Shown here one piece after another: positions 22,633 to 33,250 of a DNA stretch of 64,000 nt. The translations under genes were made by a program, and so were the position numbers. Position 1 is the first letter of the stretch, and each line of letters starts with the position of its first letter. The DNA is from Calliopum simillimum (Eukaryota > Arthropoda > Insecta > Diptera > Lauxaniidae): positions 80,768,909-80,832,908 of the forward strand of contig OX638368.1 in NCBI GenBank assembly GCA_951812925.1, written 5' to 3'. Under the pieces are notes generated by a model. It worked only from the letters and a program-made list of their open reading frames with translations. It was not told the DNA's origin and did not search any database.

Positions 22633-23058
22633 ATTTTTTTTGTAAAATGGGACTGATATTCATGTCCATCCATATTGCCAGCATTAAATTTAAGTTTCCC
22701 TATTCCATGAGCCAAGAACAGCCCACGACACACCATCGTGTAAAATTGTTGCTTTTAAGTTATAAAAGTTTAGGGTTTTATTTGCCTTATGCCTGACCAT
22801 ACGGCGTCTATCGATCCGATGGAAAGCAAATATTATATTATTGGATCCAATAGAAAGCAAAAATAATATTTTCGGATCCGATGGACGCCGCATGGTCTGG
22901 CATAAAGCAAATAAAACCATTAACTTTTATAACTTAAAAGCAATAATTTTACATGATGGTGTGTCGTGGGCTGTTCTCGGATTATGGAATGGGGAAACTT
23001 AAACTTATCGGTGGCAATATGAATAGACATGAACATCAGTTCAATTCCATAAAAAAAT

Positions 23059-23331
23059 TTGCGCCCAGTACTTAAAAAATCGGCTTACCACAAGATGACT
23101 TTTTATTTTCAAAAGACAATGACTCTAAATACACATCCTGGGACACTTCTGTACAACACTAAAGAGATTAAAACACCACAGCAATATTCTTCTTCGAATT
23201 CAATAGAATTTTTTTGGTCCTATCTAGTGGAAAGGTCAAAAAATACCATATTTTATCAAAAAAATGTGCTCAAACAAGTACTGCAAGAAAAATGGGAAAA
23301 AACACTGACCGAAAATGTCGTAAAAGGATAG
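23059..23331 (+). pseudogene. Tc1-type transposase C-terminal fragment, right arm
   Basis: Mirror copy of 22360-22632, about 90 codons with only a few differences (NSIEFFWSYLVERSKN, LQEKWEKTLTENVVKG). It is the same gene piece duplicated by the palindrome rather than a second gene. Confidence 0.7.
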
Positions 23332-23469
23332 AATCCTCGCAAAGATGTTGAGATGATGTCTCCTCAAATAACGGCTACCATGGTTATTATTAAAAAAGCC
23401 TCTTTTACTTGAAAAATAATCTCAAAGTAAAATTTTACTAAAAAGCAAAATACTTTTGTGACTTTATAA

Positions 23470-23912
23470 AAAATATTTATTTATTTATTTATTTAAGTAT
23501 ATTACTTTATAAATAAATTTATAAAGTATTAAGGTACGGGGCAACATGATTTTCAGTGCAAGCCGTTAAAAATATTTTTTACATACATAAGTAGATGCGT
23601 AATGAAGTTGAAGAAAGCTGGGCCGCCGAAATTATTCCAGACTCAAGTGGTTAGGGTAAAAAATTTTTTTAATTTTCACACTACTCTACCCGACTTGAAA
23701 TTAGTTCAGACATTCCTGATTATGATAACAGAAGTATTTACATGTATTAAATATCAGTTATAGATAAACTGTGTTTTGCTAAACATTCTTTAATAATTTT
23801 GTAGGAATCTTTTATGCTGCAGTCTAATAATTTTTGAATTGGTTGGTTTTTTCTTGAAACAGGACAGTCAGCAAAAATGTGCTGAACAGTGAGTGAAGTA
23901 GTAAAAAATATG
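23470..23912 (-). mobile_element. 5'-truncated LINE fragment (ORF2 tail and 3' UTR)
   Basis: Inserted in the right arm of the palindromic Tc1. On the minus strand it encodes LTVQHIFADCPVSRKNQ and about 30 more residues to a stop, the last Cys/His motif of a LINE ORF2. A 3' UTR and a (TAAA)n-like tail follow at 23473-23500. AAAAAATAT-like sequence flanks both sides, consistent with a target duplication. Confidence 0.65.
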
Positions 23913-24032
23913 AATAAATCATTTCTTTGCTTTTTAAGTGACTAGAACGCATTATTTTAATTTTTTTATGAAATGGTATCATAGTTAACGTTCCATTGAC
24001 TCGAAGTTTATAAAAAAAATATTACTTTTCTA

Positions 24033-24435
24033 CGGGCCGGTTTCACAATGTCCAGTTAAGATATTTTTAAACTAAAGTTTACTAACGAAAGCTATTGGTA
24101 TAAACTTTCCGTTAAATTATTTGGATTTCAATAAATTCCATTTTTTAACTTATGGTTAAATATATATTGTGAATAAATAACAAATTTCCCCTTAAAATGT
24201 TTTCAAAAAATGTAAACATTTCAAATTTTTTCATATGAATTTCAAAAAATATTTAAATTTATTTCAATCTGCCAGTTAAATTTTAACCGAAAAAATTGTG
24301 CCAGTTAAAGTTAACTGAACGTTAGAGTTTATTTTACGTCAGTTAATAAATAACTTCACATTGAGAAAACAATTTTATACAAACTTACAGTTAAAGTTTC
24401 AGTTAAACGTTAACTGGACATTGTGAAAACGGCCC
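24033..24435. mobile_element. 403-bp MITE with TA duplication
   Basis: Ends GGGCCGGTTTCACAATGTCC and GGACATTGTGAAAACGGCCC, about 26 bp inverted, flanked by TA at 24031-24032 and 24436-24437. The corresponding site in the left arm of the host palindrome (about 22095) is empty, which confirms the insertion. Subterminal CAGTTAA motifs recur inside. Non-coding. Confidence 0.85.
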
Positions 24436-24513
24436 TAAGAATAAAACGGCTAAAAATTGAGTATTCGAATTTTTGAATATTTTTTGTATGCAAAATACTT
24501 CTGTGACACACTG

Positions 24514-24892
24514 TATGTACTAAATCTCATCCTCCTCAGTCAAATAGTTTCAAAGATAGGATTGATTATTTCCTTATTTTCATAAAAATAGCGTTTTTCC
24601 GACCTTTAACGGCCTTGGGACACGGTCAAATATGTTCCGATTATGGCCAAATTTTGTTTACTTGCTGTCTATACCTAGGAGACCAAAATAAGAACAGAAA
24701 AATATACTGCTCCTATATCAACTACGTATCTTAAATTGGTTTAACATTTTTACAGTGCCATATTCTGTTCGCTTCACTTTACTTAAAATCAAATCTTATT
24801 CATAAGTGTCAAATAGAAGGAAGTGGCATGACCCCTTTTATTAAAAATTTTTTTCCCAGTGCCAATTGCATATCTACCGAATCTCATTTCAA
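24514..24892. other. Worn dispersed repeat, also seen at 33955-34140
   Basis: No gene. AGTCAAATAGTTTCAAAGAT and CCTTTAACGGCC...CACGGTCAAATAT recur in the same orientation at 33955-34140. Similar AATCTCATT phrases occur in the arms of 613-1791, so this is an old dispersed family. Confidence 0.5.
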
Positions 24893-25330
24893 CACACTGG
24901 GCCTCAATAAGTAACAGGTGCGAGTTTAATCTCAAGGAAAACTGAATACGTACTTCGATATATTATTGATTCCTGATGAAAAATTCGTTGGATTCAAAAT
25001 CCTATCTGTTCCTTTTGCAAAGTTAAGCTTTTTTTTTTCATTTACACACACATTTTTCACTTCCGCATAAAGAAGAAATGTATATATGCATATGTATTTG
25101 TTTATAAATATATTAAAAATATATATAATATATGTTTATATTAAATCTTCAAAAAGTTCAATATTAAGTAAATAATTATTAGGGTGGGCCGATTTGCAAA
25201 CTGATCTCGGCTACCGCCCTATGTGAAAGTTCATTCAATTCTATGAATATTTGCCCAAGGAACTAAACCTCTGCGTTCAACTTTAGTTCGGCGCATTTTT
25301 GATCGAAAATTGTACCATTCATCAATATTT

Positions 25331-26290
25331 ATACCCTACACCCAGGGTATATTCACTTTGCCCTTCCGTTTGTAACGCAGAGAAGGAGGCGTGGCAGGTA
25401 TGGAAAAGTATATATATTCTTGGTCAGCGTCACCTCCTGAGTCGATAAAGCCATGTCCGTCTGTCTGGCTGGCTGGCTGGCTGGGTGTGTGTGGAAAAAC
25501 ATTTTATGGGAAAACTAAGCAAGATAATTCAATGAAATTTGGTGCACAGCCTTCGTCGTAAAAGCTAGCTTGGGCGATTGAAAATGAGCAAAATCGGTCA
25601 GCGGACACGCCTACCGCCCATACAAAAAATATATTCAAAATGCAATAATAAGAGCATTATTTGCAATAACAGAAGCAAAATACACATAAATACTAGAAAA
25701 AGTAAGTATAAGGTCTGAGCAACAACTAGGCAAATTCGAACTAGAGGGCGTGGCACCTCCCATATAAACAAAAGTTTTAAAATGTTATACGGAAAGCGTT
25801 TTTTGAGATAACCCAACCAAATTGCACTCAAACACTCGGATCTATAAATGCATGCTATACGCAAGATCTAGGTAAACTCGAACAAGAGGGCGTGGCACCT
25901 CCCATATACGCAAAAGTTTTAAAATTATATAATGAAAGTGTTTTTTGAGATAATCCAACCAAATTTCACTCAAACACGAAGGACATTAATTGTAAACTCT
26001 GAGCTTAAAGTAGGCGAAGTAGGATTAGAGGGCGTGGTACCTCCCATATAAGCGAAAGTTTCAAAATGCTATTCTGAAAGATTTTTTTAAAAAAACCTAA
26101 CCGAATTTTACTCAAAGACTCAGAACAGTAAATACAAGCTCTACGCAAAATCAAGGTAAGCTCGGAGGAGAGGGCGTGGCACTTCCCATATAAGCAATTT
26201 GTTCTTATAATCTCCTAATAATATACTTGAAATGCAGTGTAGGGTATTTAGTTTTTGGCCAGGCCAAAGATACCACCCTTACTAGTTTTT
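25331..26290. repeat. Dispersed fly repeat, copy 2
   Basis: Starts ATACCCTACACCCAGGGTAT, with TGTAGGGTAT at 26238-26247 and the shared GGCCAGGCCAAAGATACCAC tail. It keeps the same core and the four spaced GGGCGTGGCACCTCCCAT boxes as copy 1 at 2121-3070, at high identity over the full length. Inserted in foldback G. Confidence 0.85.
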
Positions 26291-26519
26291 TTTATTTTCA
26301 TACTAAATTTTAAAAACTTTAAAATATATAGCATCATCAATTCCACACCATCAAGTGAACTTTTTATGTAAACAGAACCCAATTTAATTGATTACTGACA
26401 GAATACCAGCCAAATCATATAATGACATTACTTTTGTCTTTATAAAAATTTTTAAAATTTAGTTTTAAAAAAAAAAAAGATTGATGAATGGTACAATTTT
26501 CGATCAAAAATGCGCCGAA

Positions 26520-27365
26520 CTAAAGTTGAACGCAGAGGCCCACCAAATTGTATGGAGGAAATTTTATAGACCTCGGCTACCCCCCTATGTGAAAGTTCAT
26601 TTAATTCTATGAATATTTGCCCAAGGAACTATACCTCTACGTTCAACTTTAGTTCGGCGCATTTTCGATTGAAAATTTTACCTTGCGTTTAATATTTATT
26701 TTTATGCTTAATTTTCAAAATTCCTATAGAGACAAAAGTAATATCATAATATGTTTTGGCTGGTATTCTGTCAGTGAGTAATAAAATTGGGTTCTGTTTT
26801 CACGAAAAGTTTACTTGATAGCGCGGAATTGATTATATTTAATCTAAAAAATTATATCGGTCAAATTATATATATTTATTATAAACGATTCATATTTTTA
26901 CATAGATTTTTGGTATATTGTTCTGTAAGATTAAAAAAAGCGGCTAATTTATTTCCTAAAACTGCCACTAGATGTTGTCCTGGAAAAAAAAGAATGTCAG
27001 ATTCGGCATCGTAGCATCCAAAAATACTTGGGTTGGTGTTTCGATTGAAAAAATCCAGGTAAAAATATAAATCGTTTATAATAAATCGGTTATGTGACCG
27101 ATATAATTTTTTGGAATAAATATAATCAATTCCACGCTATCAAGTAAACTTTTCGTAAAAACAACCCAATTTTATTGATAACTGACAGAATACCAGCCAA
27201 AACATATTATGATATTACTTTTGTCTCTATAGGAATTTTGAAAATTAAGCATAAAAATAAATATTAAACGCAAGGTAAAATTTCAATTGAAAATGCACCG
27301 AACTAAAGTTGATCGTAGAGGTATGGTTCCTTGGGCAAATATTCATAGAATTGAATAAACTTTCA
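26520..27365. repeat. Internal palindrome of foldback G
   Basis: ACTTTAGTTCGGCGCATTTT near 26645 and its complement near 27290 bracket inverted arms that share ACAAAAGTAATATCATAATA and TATTCTGTCAGTGA. The centre is near 27000. Direct copies of the ACCATCAAGTGAACTT...ACAGAATACCAGCC unit also lie at 26345 and 27490. Confidence 0.7.
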
Positions 27366-27637
27366 GCCTAGGTTGGTGTTTTGTTTGAAAAAATTCATCC
27401 AAAAATATGAATCATTTATTTTGAAAGTCGGTCATAATCGGCTATTTGACCCGTATCACTTTTTTAAATATATAGCATCAATTCAACACCATCAAGTGAA
27501 CTTCTTATGTAAACTGAACCCTATTTAATTGATTACTGACAGAATACCAGCCAAATCATATAATGACATTACTTTTGTCTATATCAAAATTTTTAAAATT
27601 TAGTATGAAAATAAAAAAAAATATTGATGAAAGGTAC

Positions 27638-28140
27638 TGTACGGGTAAAGGGTGAATGAATCGGACACACTAAATTCGTTATAGAAAGAGTTTTATTTAC
27701 AATAAATAAAATTCAATTTGGGTAAAAAATATACAAATAATTTCATATAAAAACACAAGGAATGGGTATACTTTACGATACAAGTTGGGTGCGTTTATAT
27801 GTAAAGGTTGTAGGTAGTTTTGTCCAACGATGTCTTTGTCCACCGTTGTCTGAGGTCTTCTTGAACGTAATGTTGTTAACTTGTTGTACACGTTGATTTG
27901 TGGAGTTGATGTTCTTCGTGTGCGATGTTTTGATTTGTTTAGTTTGAATTTATGTTGTAACTTTTCGTATGGGTTTTGGGAGGGTTCGCTGACTTGCGTT
28001 AATTCGATTAGAATTCCGAATTTCAGCTTGTCATTTTTACTCGTTGTTCGTACAACGAGTAAACGACAGCAGCGCTGTGCGGCGGGTCACCAAGGCAGGC
28101 AGATATGCAGGATGCACACTGTTTACGTTGGACGTAAACA
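27638..28140 (-). repeat. BEL 3' LTR (minus orientation)
   Basis: 503 bp, identical by eye to 31254-31756. In element orientation it begins TGTTTACGTCCAACGTAAAC, a hairpin, and ends ...CCCGTACA. It contains a second hairpin TACTCGTTGT-TCGT-ACAACGAGTA (28038-28061). Apparent reading frames inside occur in both LTRs and are not genes. Confidence 0.9.
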
Positions 28141-28308
28141 TTCTGCCCGCCTTGCAGGATCTATGATCTGCAAAGAGACTTAGCCAATAAATTTAGTTAA
28201 AAATTCAAACAAAGTGTAGGGTATTTAATGAATTGAGAGTGGGTGTAAAATGACTCAAAGGCTGCATTGGTAATAGAGTTACTAAGCGAACGCAGCTCTT
28301 TAAGTCGT

Positions 28309-30249
28309 TTAAATTCCATTATGCAAATCCTTTTGAGTTGAGGGTCGTCTTTTCCTCCTGGATTGAGACATATGAGGTGTTTGTGAAGGACTGTTGTCAT
28401 TCTTAACTCTCGGGTGGCCATCAGATGCTTCATCGTAAATGGGTCCTGATAGGGTCCAGCCAAATATGGTTTCTTGAGCCACAAGAGAACCAAGAACATT
28501 ATGCAGTACACCACTGCACATAATGTCCGGGTATAAGTCACAGCCAATGATGATATCAATGGGTCTGGACTTATAAAACATAGGGTCTGCTAAATGCAAA
28601 GTATTCAAATCATTTGTGGGTGGGTCGACAGAGTAAGCTGGTAGCTGACTTGTCAAAGACTTTAATTTTAAAGCGTTAGCCTTAATGCAAATATTTGGGT
28701 TTAAAAATGAACCAATTTCGAGTTCACATGACTCAGTTATCGTTGCTAATTTTGCCTGATTGATCCCCGATATTTGTGTTGAAACGTTGTGGGTCGGTAA
28801 TCTAATCTTTTTTGCTAAATCCTCTGAGATGAAAGTCTTTTCGGAACCGGAGTCAATTAGAGCTCGTGCTTCATAAGTAGTTCCTTGGTGTTGAATTTTT
28901 ATCATTGCTGTTCCAAGAAGATTTACATCTCTCGATTGGTTCTTCAATTTCTTTTTATGGGTCTTATAAGCAGTGGACTGTATATTTCGGGTCAAAAATG
29001 ATTGGGTGGTTGTTATTGCATCCTTACTGGTGCTGGGTATTGAGTCTGGGTCTAATGCTTTCTGGTGAATCAATGAGTTGTGTCTTTTGTTGCAAAAACG
29101 ACAACTGTAAGCACTGTTGCACTCTTTTACTCCGTGAGATAATGCTAAACAATTATAACAGCATCCTAATTGCTGCACCGCATCAATTCTCTCTTGCACT
29201 TTCATGTCAATGAATCTCGGGCACTCGCGAAGAGTGTGATCTCCATTGCAGAGTCTACAGTTTTTATTATCTGTATCCGCTTTTGAGTTCTTCGGGTTTG
29301 GATATTCATTATCAAATCTCTTGGGTTGTGGCTTGGGTCGACACCGATGAATATCTTCAACTGCTATCAAGTCTTTAAATTTTCGGGCAAGGAAACTGTC
29401 TAATTCCTTCCAAGACGGGTTCTGCGAATGGTCACTTAATGACTTTTCAAAATCCTCTAAGAAAGGTTTGGGTAACTTTGTAGAGCAAAGATATACTAGT
29501 ATCGGGTCCCAACTATCAGTATTTATTTTCAAAGTTTTAAGTGTCGATATGCAGTTATTCACTGTACGTTGCAATTTCTTTACTGAAGAACTGAACTTAG
29601 GGTCTACATCGGGCAAGTCAAAAAGGGTTTTTAGCTGCAGATTAACCTGCATACGATTGTTTTCGTATTGGTCTTCAAGATTCAACCAAGCTATACAAAA
29701 ACCGTCATTGGTTAGAGGAGCCATTTTCACAATGTCTCTAGCCTCACCGCGGGTCTTCTGATTGAGATGGAACAATTTTTCCACATTACTCAATCGCTTG
29801 TTGTTGATGTAGAGAGCAGTGAATAAATCTCGAAAAGATGGCCAATTCAAATAATCGCCATAAAAAATATCGATATCGCAGGGTGAAACACTGATAGCGA
29901 AGTCTTGGGTACATGGAGGAGCTGGGGTAGCAACGGGTGTTTGCTGTTCAATTTTAACTGGACTTAAATACTCTTCCATCGAAGAAAAGTACCTTAAATA
30001 GGCTTGCCATGTCTTTTGGTACAACCTCTTCACCTTCTCTTTATCTCCTGCTTCCTTTTCTGGGAGTTTTCTAACATCTCTATATGAAGTTTGAAAGTTT
30101 TGCCACAGATATTCCAACTGCTGTTTTTCACCCCTAAGGCCATAAACATTCAATTGGTCACTGGGCGTCTCAGAGTGAATACGTTCCATCTCTAATAAGT
30201 CTCTTGCGTAGTTGTAGTAATCCTCCATATTAAAAAGTGGTTTAATCAC
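28309..30249 (-). CDS. BEL/Pao Gag-protease polyprotein
   Basis: 646 codons from ATG at 30249. Order: N-terminal helical region, a DUF1759-type Gag domain (about residues 115-290, with DIFYGDYLNWPSFRDLF and RLSNVEKLFHL), zinc knuckles near residues 330-390 (CRLCNGDHTLREC, CCYNCLALSHGVKEC, CRFCNKRHNSLIH), then a DUF1758/peptidase A17 aspartic protease near residue 460 (ALIDSGSEKTFIS) ending with IIIGCDLYP and ETIFGWTLSGP. In full-length BEL elements RT follows directly; here the frame ends about 35 residues after the protease, at a deletion junction. The Gag and protease look intact, so it could still form particles, but this is inference. Confidence 0.9.
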   Translation of the reverse strand: MIKPLFNMEDYYNYARDLLEMERIHSETPSDQLNVYGLRGEKQQLEYLWQNFQTSYRDVRKLPEKEAGDKEKVKRLYQKTWQAYLRYFSSMEEYLSPVKIEQQTPVATPAPPCTQDFAISVSPCDIDIFYGDYLNWPSFRDLFTALYINNKRLSNVEKLFHLNQKTRGEARDIVKMAPLTNDGFCIAWLNLEDQYENNRMQVNLQLKTLFDLPDVDPKFSSSVKKLQRTVNNCISTLKTLKINTDSWDPILVYLCSTKLPKPFLEDFEKSLSDHSQNPSWKELDSFLARKFKDLIAVEDIHRCRPKPQPKRFDNEYPNPKNSKADTDNKNCRLCNGDHTLRECPRFIDMKVQERIDAVQQLGCCYNCLALSHGVKECNSAYSCRFCNKRHNSLIHQKALDPDSIPSTSKDAITTTQSFLTRNIQSTAYKTHKKKLKNQSRDVNLLGTAMIKIQHQGTTYEARALIDSGSEKTFISEDLAKKIRLPTHNVSTQISGINQAKLATITESCELEIGSFLNPNICIKANALKLKSLTSQLPAYSVDPPTNDLNTLHLADPMFYKSRPIDIIIGCDLYPDIMCSGVLHNVLGSLVAQETIFGWTLSGPIYDEASDGHPRVKNDNSPSQTPHMSQSRRKRRPSTQKDLHNGI

Positions 30250-31253
30250 TTGAAGAATTCAACAAAAAATTGCTTGAGTTTCAATAAAAAGCAAAGAGAA
30301 CTGAAATCTAAAAAAATTTCTACGAAATTCAACGAATATGAAGAATTTGTTCACAACGGGTTAATTGAAAATGGGTTAAGTGGAAAAATTTCACGAACTT
30401 GCTTTGATTTACTGAAGATTCTAACCAAAATTGGTAAAGAATAAAAAAAATTCAATAATTTTTATTTGTGGTTGGGTCACAATGGGTTAAAAAAAATTTT
30501 CAAAACAAAATTTTTCAACAGTAGGGGTCAAGCGAATCGGAAAAGTCGTAAATCTACGAAATTTCCCAAAAAACAGTAAATATTGGGTCAAAAGCGGTTA
30601 AAAACACTTTAAAATCGAAATGGGTCAACTTAGCACCAAATGGCTACAAAGGGTTAACAAATTTTAGAATTTTTTATGACTTCCCAAAATTTGGGTAAAA
30701 AGTTGGCAAAAACCGGGTAAAAAATTTTCAGGGTTTTTTCTGCACCAATCTGGCAACACTAATTGAGAACACGATTTAAGTTATGCAAAACTTTCGCTCT
30801 CATGTACGTATGTATTTTATATAAAAAAACCAACGGCAAGAATACAAGCAGCAAAGAAACCAAATCAACCACCACCAAGTGTACGTATGTATGTAAAATG
30901 TACGCACAAATGACTGATTTTGGCTTGGTTTGCTGATCTCGAATTCAATTTCAATTAAAATGACTAATTAAAATTAAATTTTTTAAGGGTTTGGGTGGGT
31001 TTAAAGAAACTATTTTCGGTACGAATGCAACCCGAAAATGATACTTTAAATACGGGGTCTCAAAATGTCTGCACAAAAAGATGAATTATGTTTTTTGCAC
31101 AGTCAATTTTGATGAAAAAATTCACTTTTTGAAATCAAAACTCACTGATTTTCCTTTTGGGTGCTGTTTTTTTTTCGAAATTGTTGTGTTGATGCTGCTG
31201 GGTCTGTGTCCGTCCGTGCTGCTGTTCAATTCGACGGTTCGCCTGGACCAAAA
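30250..31253 (-). other. BEL 5' leader, rich in GGGT/ACCC
   Basis: About 1 kb between the 5' LTR and the Gag start, without coding capacity. On the plus strand GGGTTA, GGGTCA and GGGTAA boxes recur roughly every 20-50 bp between 30350 and 30730. The primer-binding region next to the LTR on the minus strand reads TTTTGGTCCAGGCGAACC. It could hold the packaging signal that lets the deleted copy be mobilised, but nothing in the sequence proves this. Confidence 0.6.
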
Positions 31254-31756
31254 TGTACGGGTAAAGGGTGAATGAATCGGACACACTAAATTCGTTATAG
31301 AAAGAGTTTTATTTACAATAAATAAAATTCAATTTGGGTAAAAAATATACAAATAATTTCATATAAAAACACAAGGAATGGGTATACTTTACGATACAAG
31401 TTGGGTGCGTTTATATGTAAAGGTTGTAGGTAGTTTTGTCCAACGATGTCTTTGTCCACCGTTGTCTGAGGTCTTCTTGAACGTAATGTTGTTAACTTGT
31501 TGTACACGTTGATTTGTGGAGTTGATGTTCTTCGTGTGCGATGTTTTGATTTGTTTAGTTTGAATTTATGTTGTAACTTTTCGTATGGGTTTTGGGAGGG
31601 TTCGCTGACTTGCGTTAATTCGATTAGAATTCCGAATTTCAGCTTGTCATTTTTACTCGTTGTTCGTACAACGAGTAAACGACAGCAGCGCTGTGCGGCG
31701 GGTCACCAAGGCAGGCAGATATGCAGGATGCACACTGTTTACGTTGGACGTAAACA
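31254..31756 (-). repeat. BEL 5' LTR (minus orientation)
   Basis: 503 bp, matching 27638-28140 along its whole length. GGTAC follows at 31757. Transcription would start here and run on the minus strand, opposite to the host gene. Confidence 0.9.
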
Positions 31757-32229
31757 GGTACAATTTTCGATCAAAAATGCGCCGAACTAAAGTTGAACGC
31801 AGAAGTATAGTTCCTTGAGCAAATATTCATAGAATTGAATGAACTTTCACATAGGGGGGTAGCCGAGATCAGTTTTCAAATCGGCCCACCCTAATATATA
31901 TACAGTTAGCGTCAAAATAATGTAAACACTTTGCTTTCAAATTTTCAAATTCTAATTGCAACAAAGCAATCCGCTTTAAATAAAAAGTAATAATGCATAA
32001 CTCAGCAGTCATTTTTGGAGAGTTGAACTAAACGTAAAGATAAAACAAAACCAAAACACAACCAGAAATAATTCACCAAAATTAAAAAATTACCAGATTT
32101 TACTCGTCAAAAAAAAAAAAATAAACAGATATTAATATAATAACTATAACTTGCTTCACATTACAGATTAATTTTTGATATGTTTCCTTTTTGTCTTATA
32201 TACCACATTCAGTCTTCGAGGAATAGAAC

Positions 32230-32830
32230 CGTCCAGATTTTCCGTAATTTCAGGGGAGATTTGGCTCTGTTATTCCCTAAATATCTGTTTTAGATTCTTC
32301 TTGATAGAAACGTTCCTTTCTCTGATTTTCCGGTCAACATTTTTCTACAAATGTTCACCTGAGTTCCGATCTTGGCACTTTGGGGGCAACCAAGGGTCTT
32401 AGAGGTGTGGTATTGTAACCATTCCTTGATAATTTTGCGCTTTTGCTTTATATTTTTGCCCTGTTGGAAGATACTGTTACTTGATACATCGAATAGAGCT
32501 TCAAGTGCAATTAAAATCTCGGAAATAAAATGCATAGACATCATGTACACCAATTAGTGTCATAAACGTCAGGAGAAAACTCCATAAAAACGGCTAACAT
32601 GGAAGATAAGCACCCAATATGCAATTCATATCATAACTGATCCTCTCTATCATGTTTAAGAGTGTTTATAACACAAGCTTTACTGAAGGTTTAATTTTTG
32701 GTTCGCCATATTTTCGCTGAATTTTTCGCGCCAAAAATTTTAAATATGCTTTCGTCAGTGAACAAAAGGTTTTCCCAAGAAGGTGGAGCCCCATTTCTGT
32801 ATTTTTTAGCGACATCCATACACTTTATAT
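32230..32830 (-). pseudogene. Tc1-type transposase, catalytic part, left arm and centre
   Basis: Minus-strand reading with several stops and frame changes. The centre gives FTDESIFKIFG (first Asp) and AKIWR. The arm gives NSIFQQGKNIKQKRKIIKEWLQYHT, matching the FQQDNDPKHT...IVKEWLLYHT block of the intact transposase at 57148-58167, with the second Asp changed (QQGKN for QQDND), then a worn C-terminus. Not functional. Confidence 0.7.
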
Positions 32831-32879
32831 TTTTTTTATTTTTGTTGTGAATTGCATTTTTAGTAGTTATCTTTCAAGT

Positions 32880-33250
32880 TAGCCGTTTTTATGGAGTTTT
32901 CTCCTGACAGATATGACACTCATTGGTGTACATGATGTCTATGCATTTTATTTCCGAGATTTTAATGGCAGTTGACGCTCTATTCGATGTATCAAGTAAC
33001 AGTATCTTCCAGCAGGGCAACAATATAAAGCAAAAGTCCAAAATTATAAAGGAATCGTTAAAACACGACACTCCTAAGACCCTTGGTTAACCCCTCAGTC
33101 CCAACATCGTAGCCCTAAAGAATATTTGTAGAAAAATGTTGACAGGAAAATCAGAGAAAGGACCATTTCTATCAAGAAGAATCTAAAACATGTGTTTACG
33201 GAATAATAGAGCGAAATCTCCCCTGATATTATGAATAATCTGGTCGGTTC
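32880..33250 (+). pseudogene. Tc1-type transposase fragment, right arm
   Basis: Mirror copy of the left-arm C-terminal part (the block equivalent to KEWLLYHT and beyond), more diverged. It starts where the palindromic arm begins and lacks the first-Asp block, which exists only in the centre. Confidence 0.6.

Larger units (their letters stand above)
22014..24513. mobile_element. Palindromic Tc1-like element with transposase pieces in both arms
   Basis: Ends CAGTGAATCACAGATGTATT and a matching inverted CAAAATACTTCTGTGACACACTG, each flanked by TA (22012-22013 and 24514-24515). The arms (22014 to about 22800 and about 22880 to 24513) are inverted copies, and each carries the C-terminal part of a Tc1-type transposase facing inward or outward as a mirror image. 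The right arm is lengthened by two later insertions: a LINE fragment (23470-23912) and a TA-flanked MITE (24033-24435). Removing them makes the arms nearly equal. The central zone near 22800-22870 carries GGATCCGATGGACGCCG-like sequence. Confidence 0.85.
27638..31756 (-). mobile_element. Internally deleted BEL/Pao LTR retrotransposon
   Basis: Two LTRs of 503 bp (27638-28140 and 31254-31756) look identical and are flanked by the 5-bp duplication GGTAC (27633-27637, 31757-31761). The only coding sequence is a minus-strand Gag-protease (28309-30249). RT, RNase H and integrase are absent, so it is non-autonomous and was presumably mobilised in trans. The purine tract AAGGCGGGCAGAA lies next to the 3' LTR on the minus strand. 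Confidence 0.9.
25182..31891. mobile_element. Foldback element G (GGGTGGGCCGATTT ends)
   Basis: GGGTGGGCCGATTTGCAAAC at the left and its complement at the right begin inverted arms of about 135 bp that include CTATGTGAAAGTTCATTCAA and ACTTTAGTTCGGCGCATTTT. The same arm sequence occurs three more times inside (26490, 26585, 27290), so G is a compound of several palindromic units. A dispersed repeat (25331-26290) and a BEL retrotransposon (27638-31756) are inserted in it. Confidence 0.7.

Noticed and set aside
27697..28183. Reading frames in the BEL LTR, repeated exactly at 31313-31790
   Set aside because: Both lie within identical LTRs. They have no similarity to known proteins and are not in the coding orientation of the element's gene.
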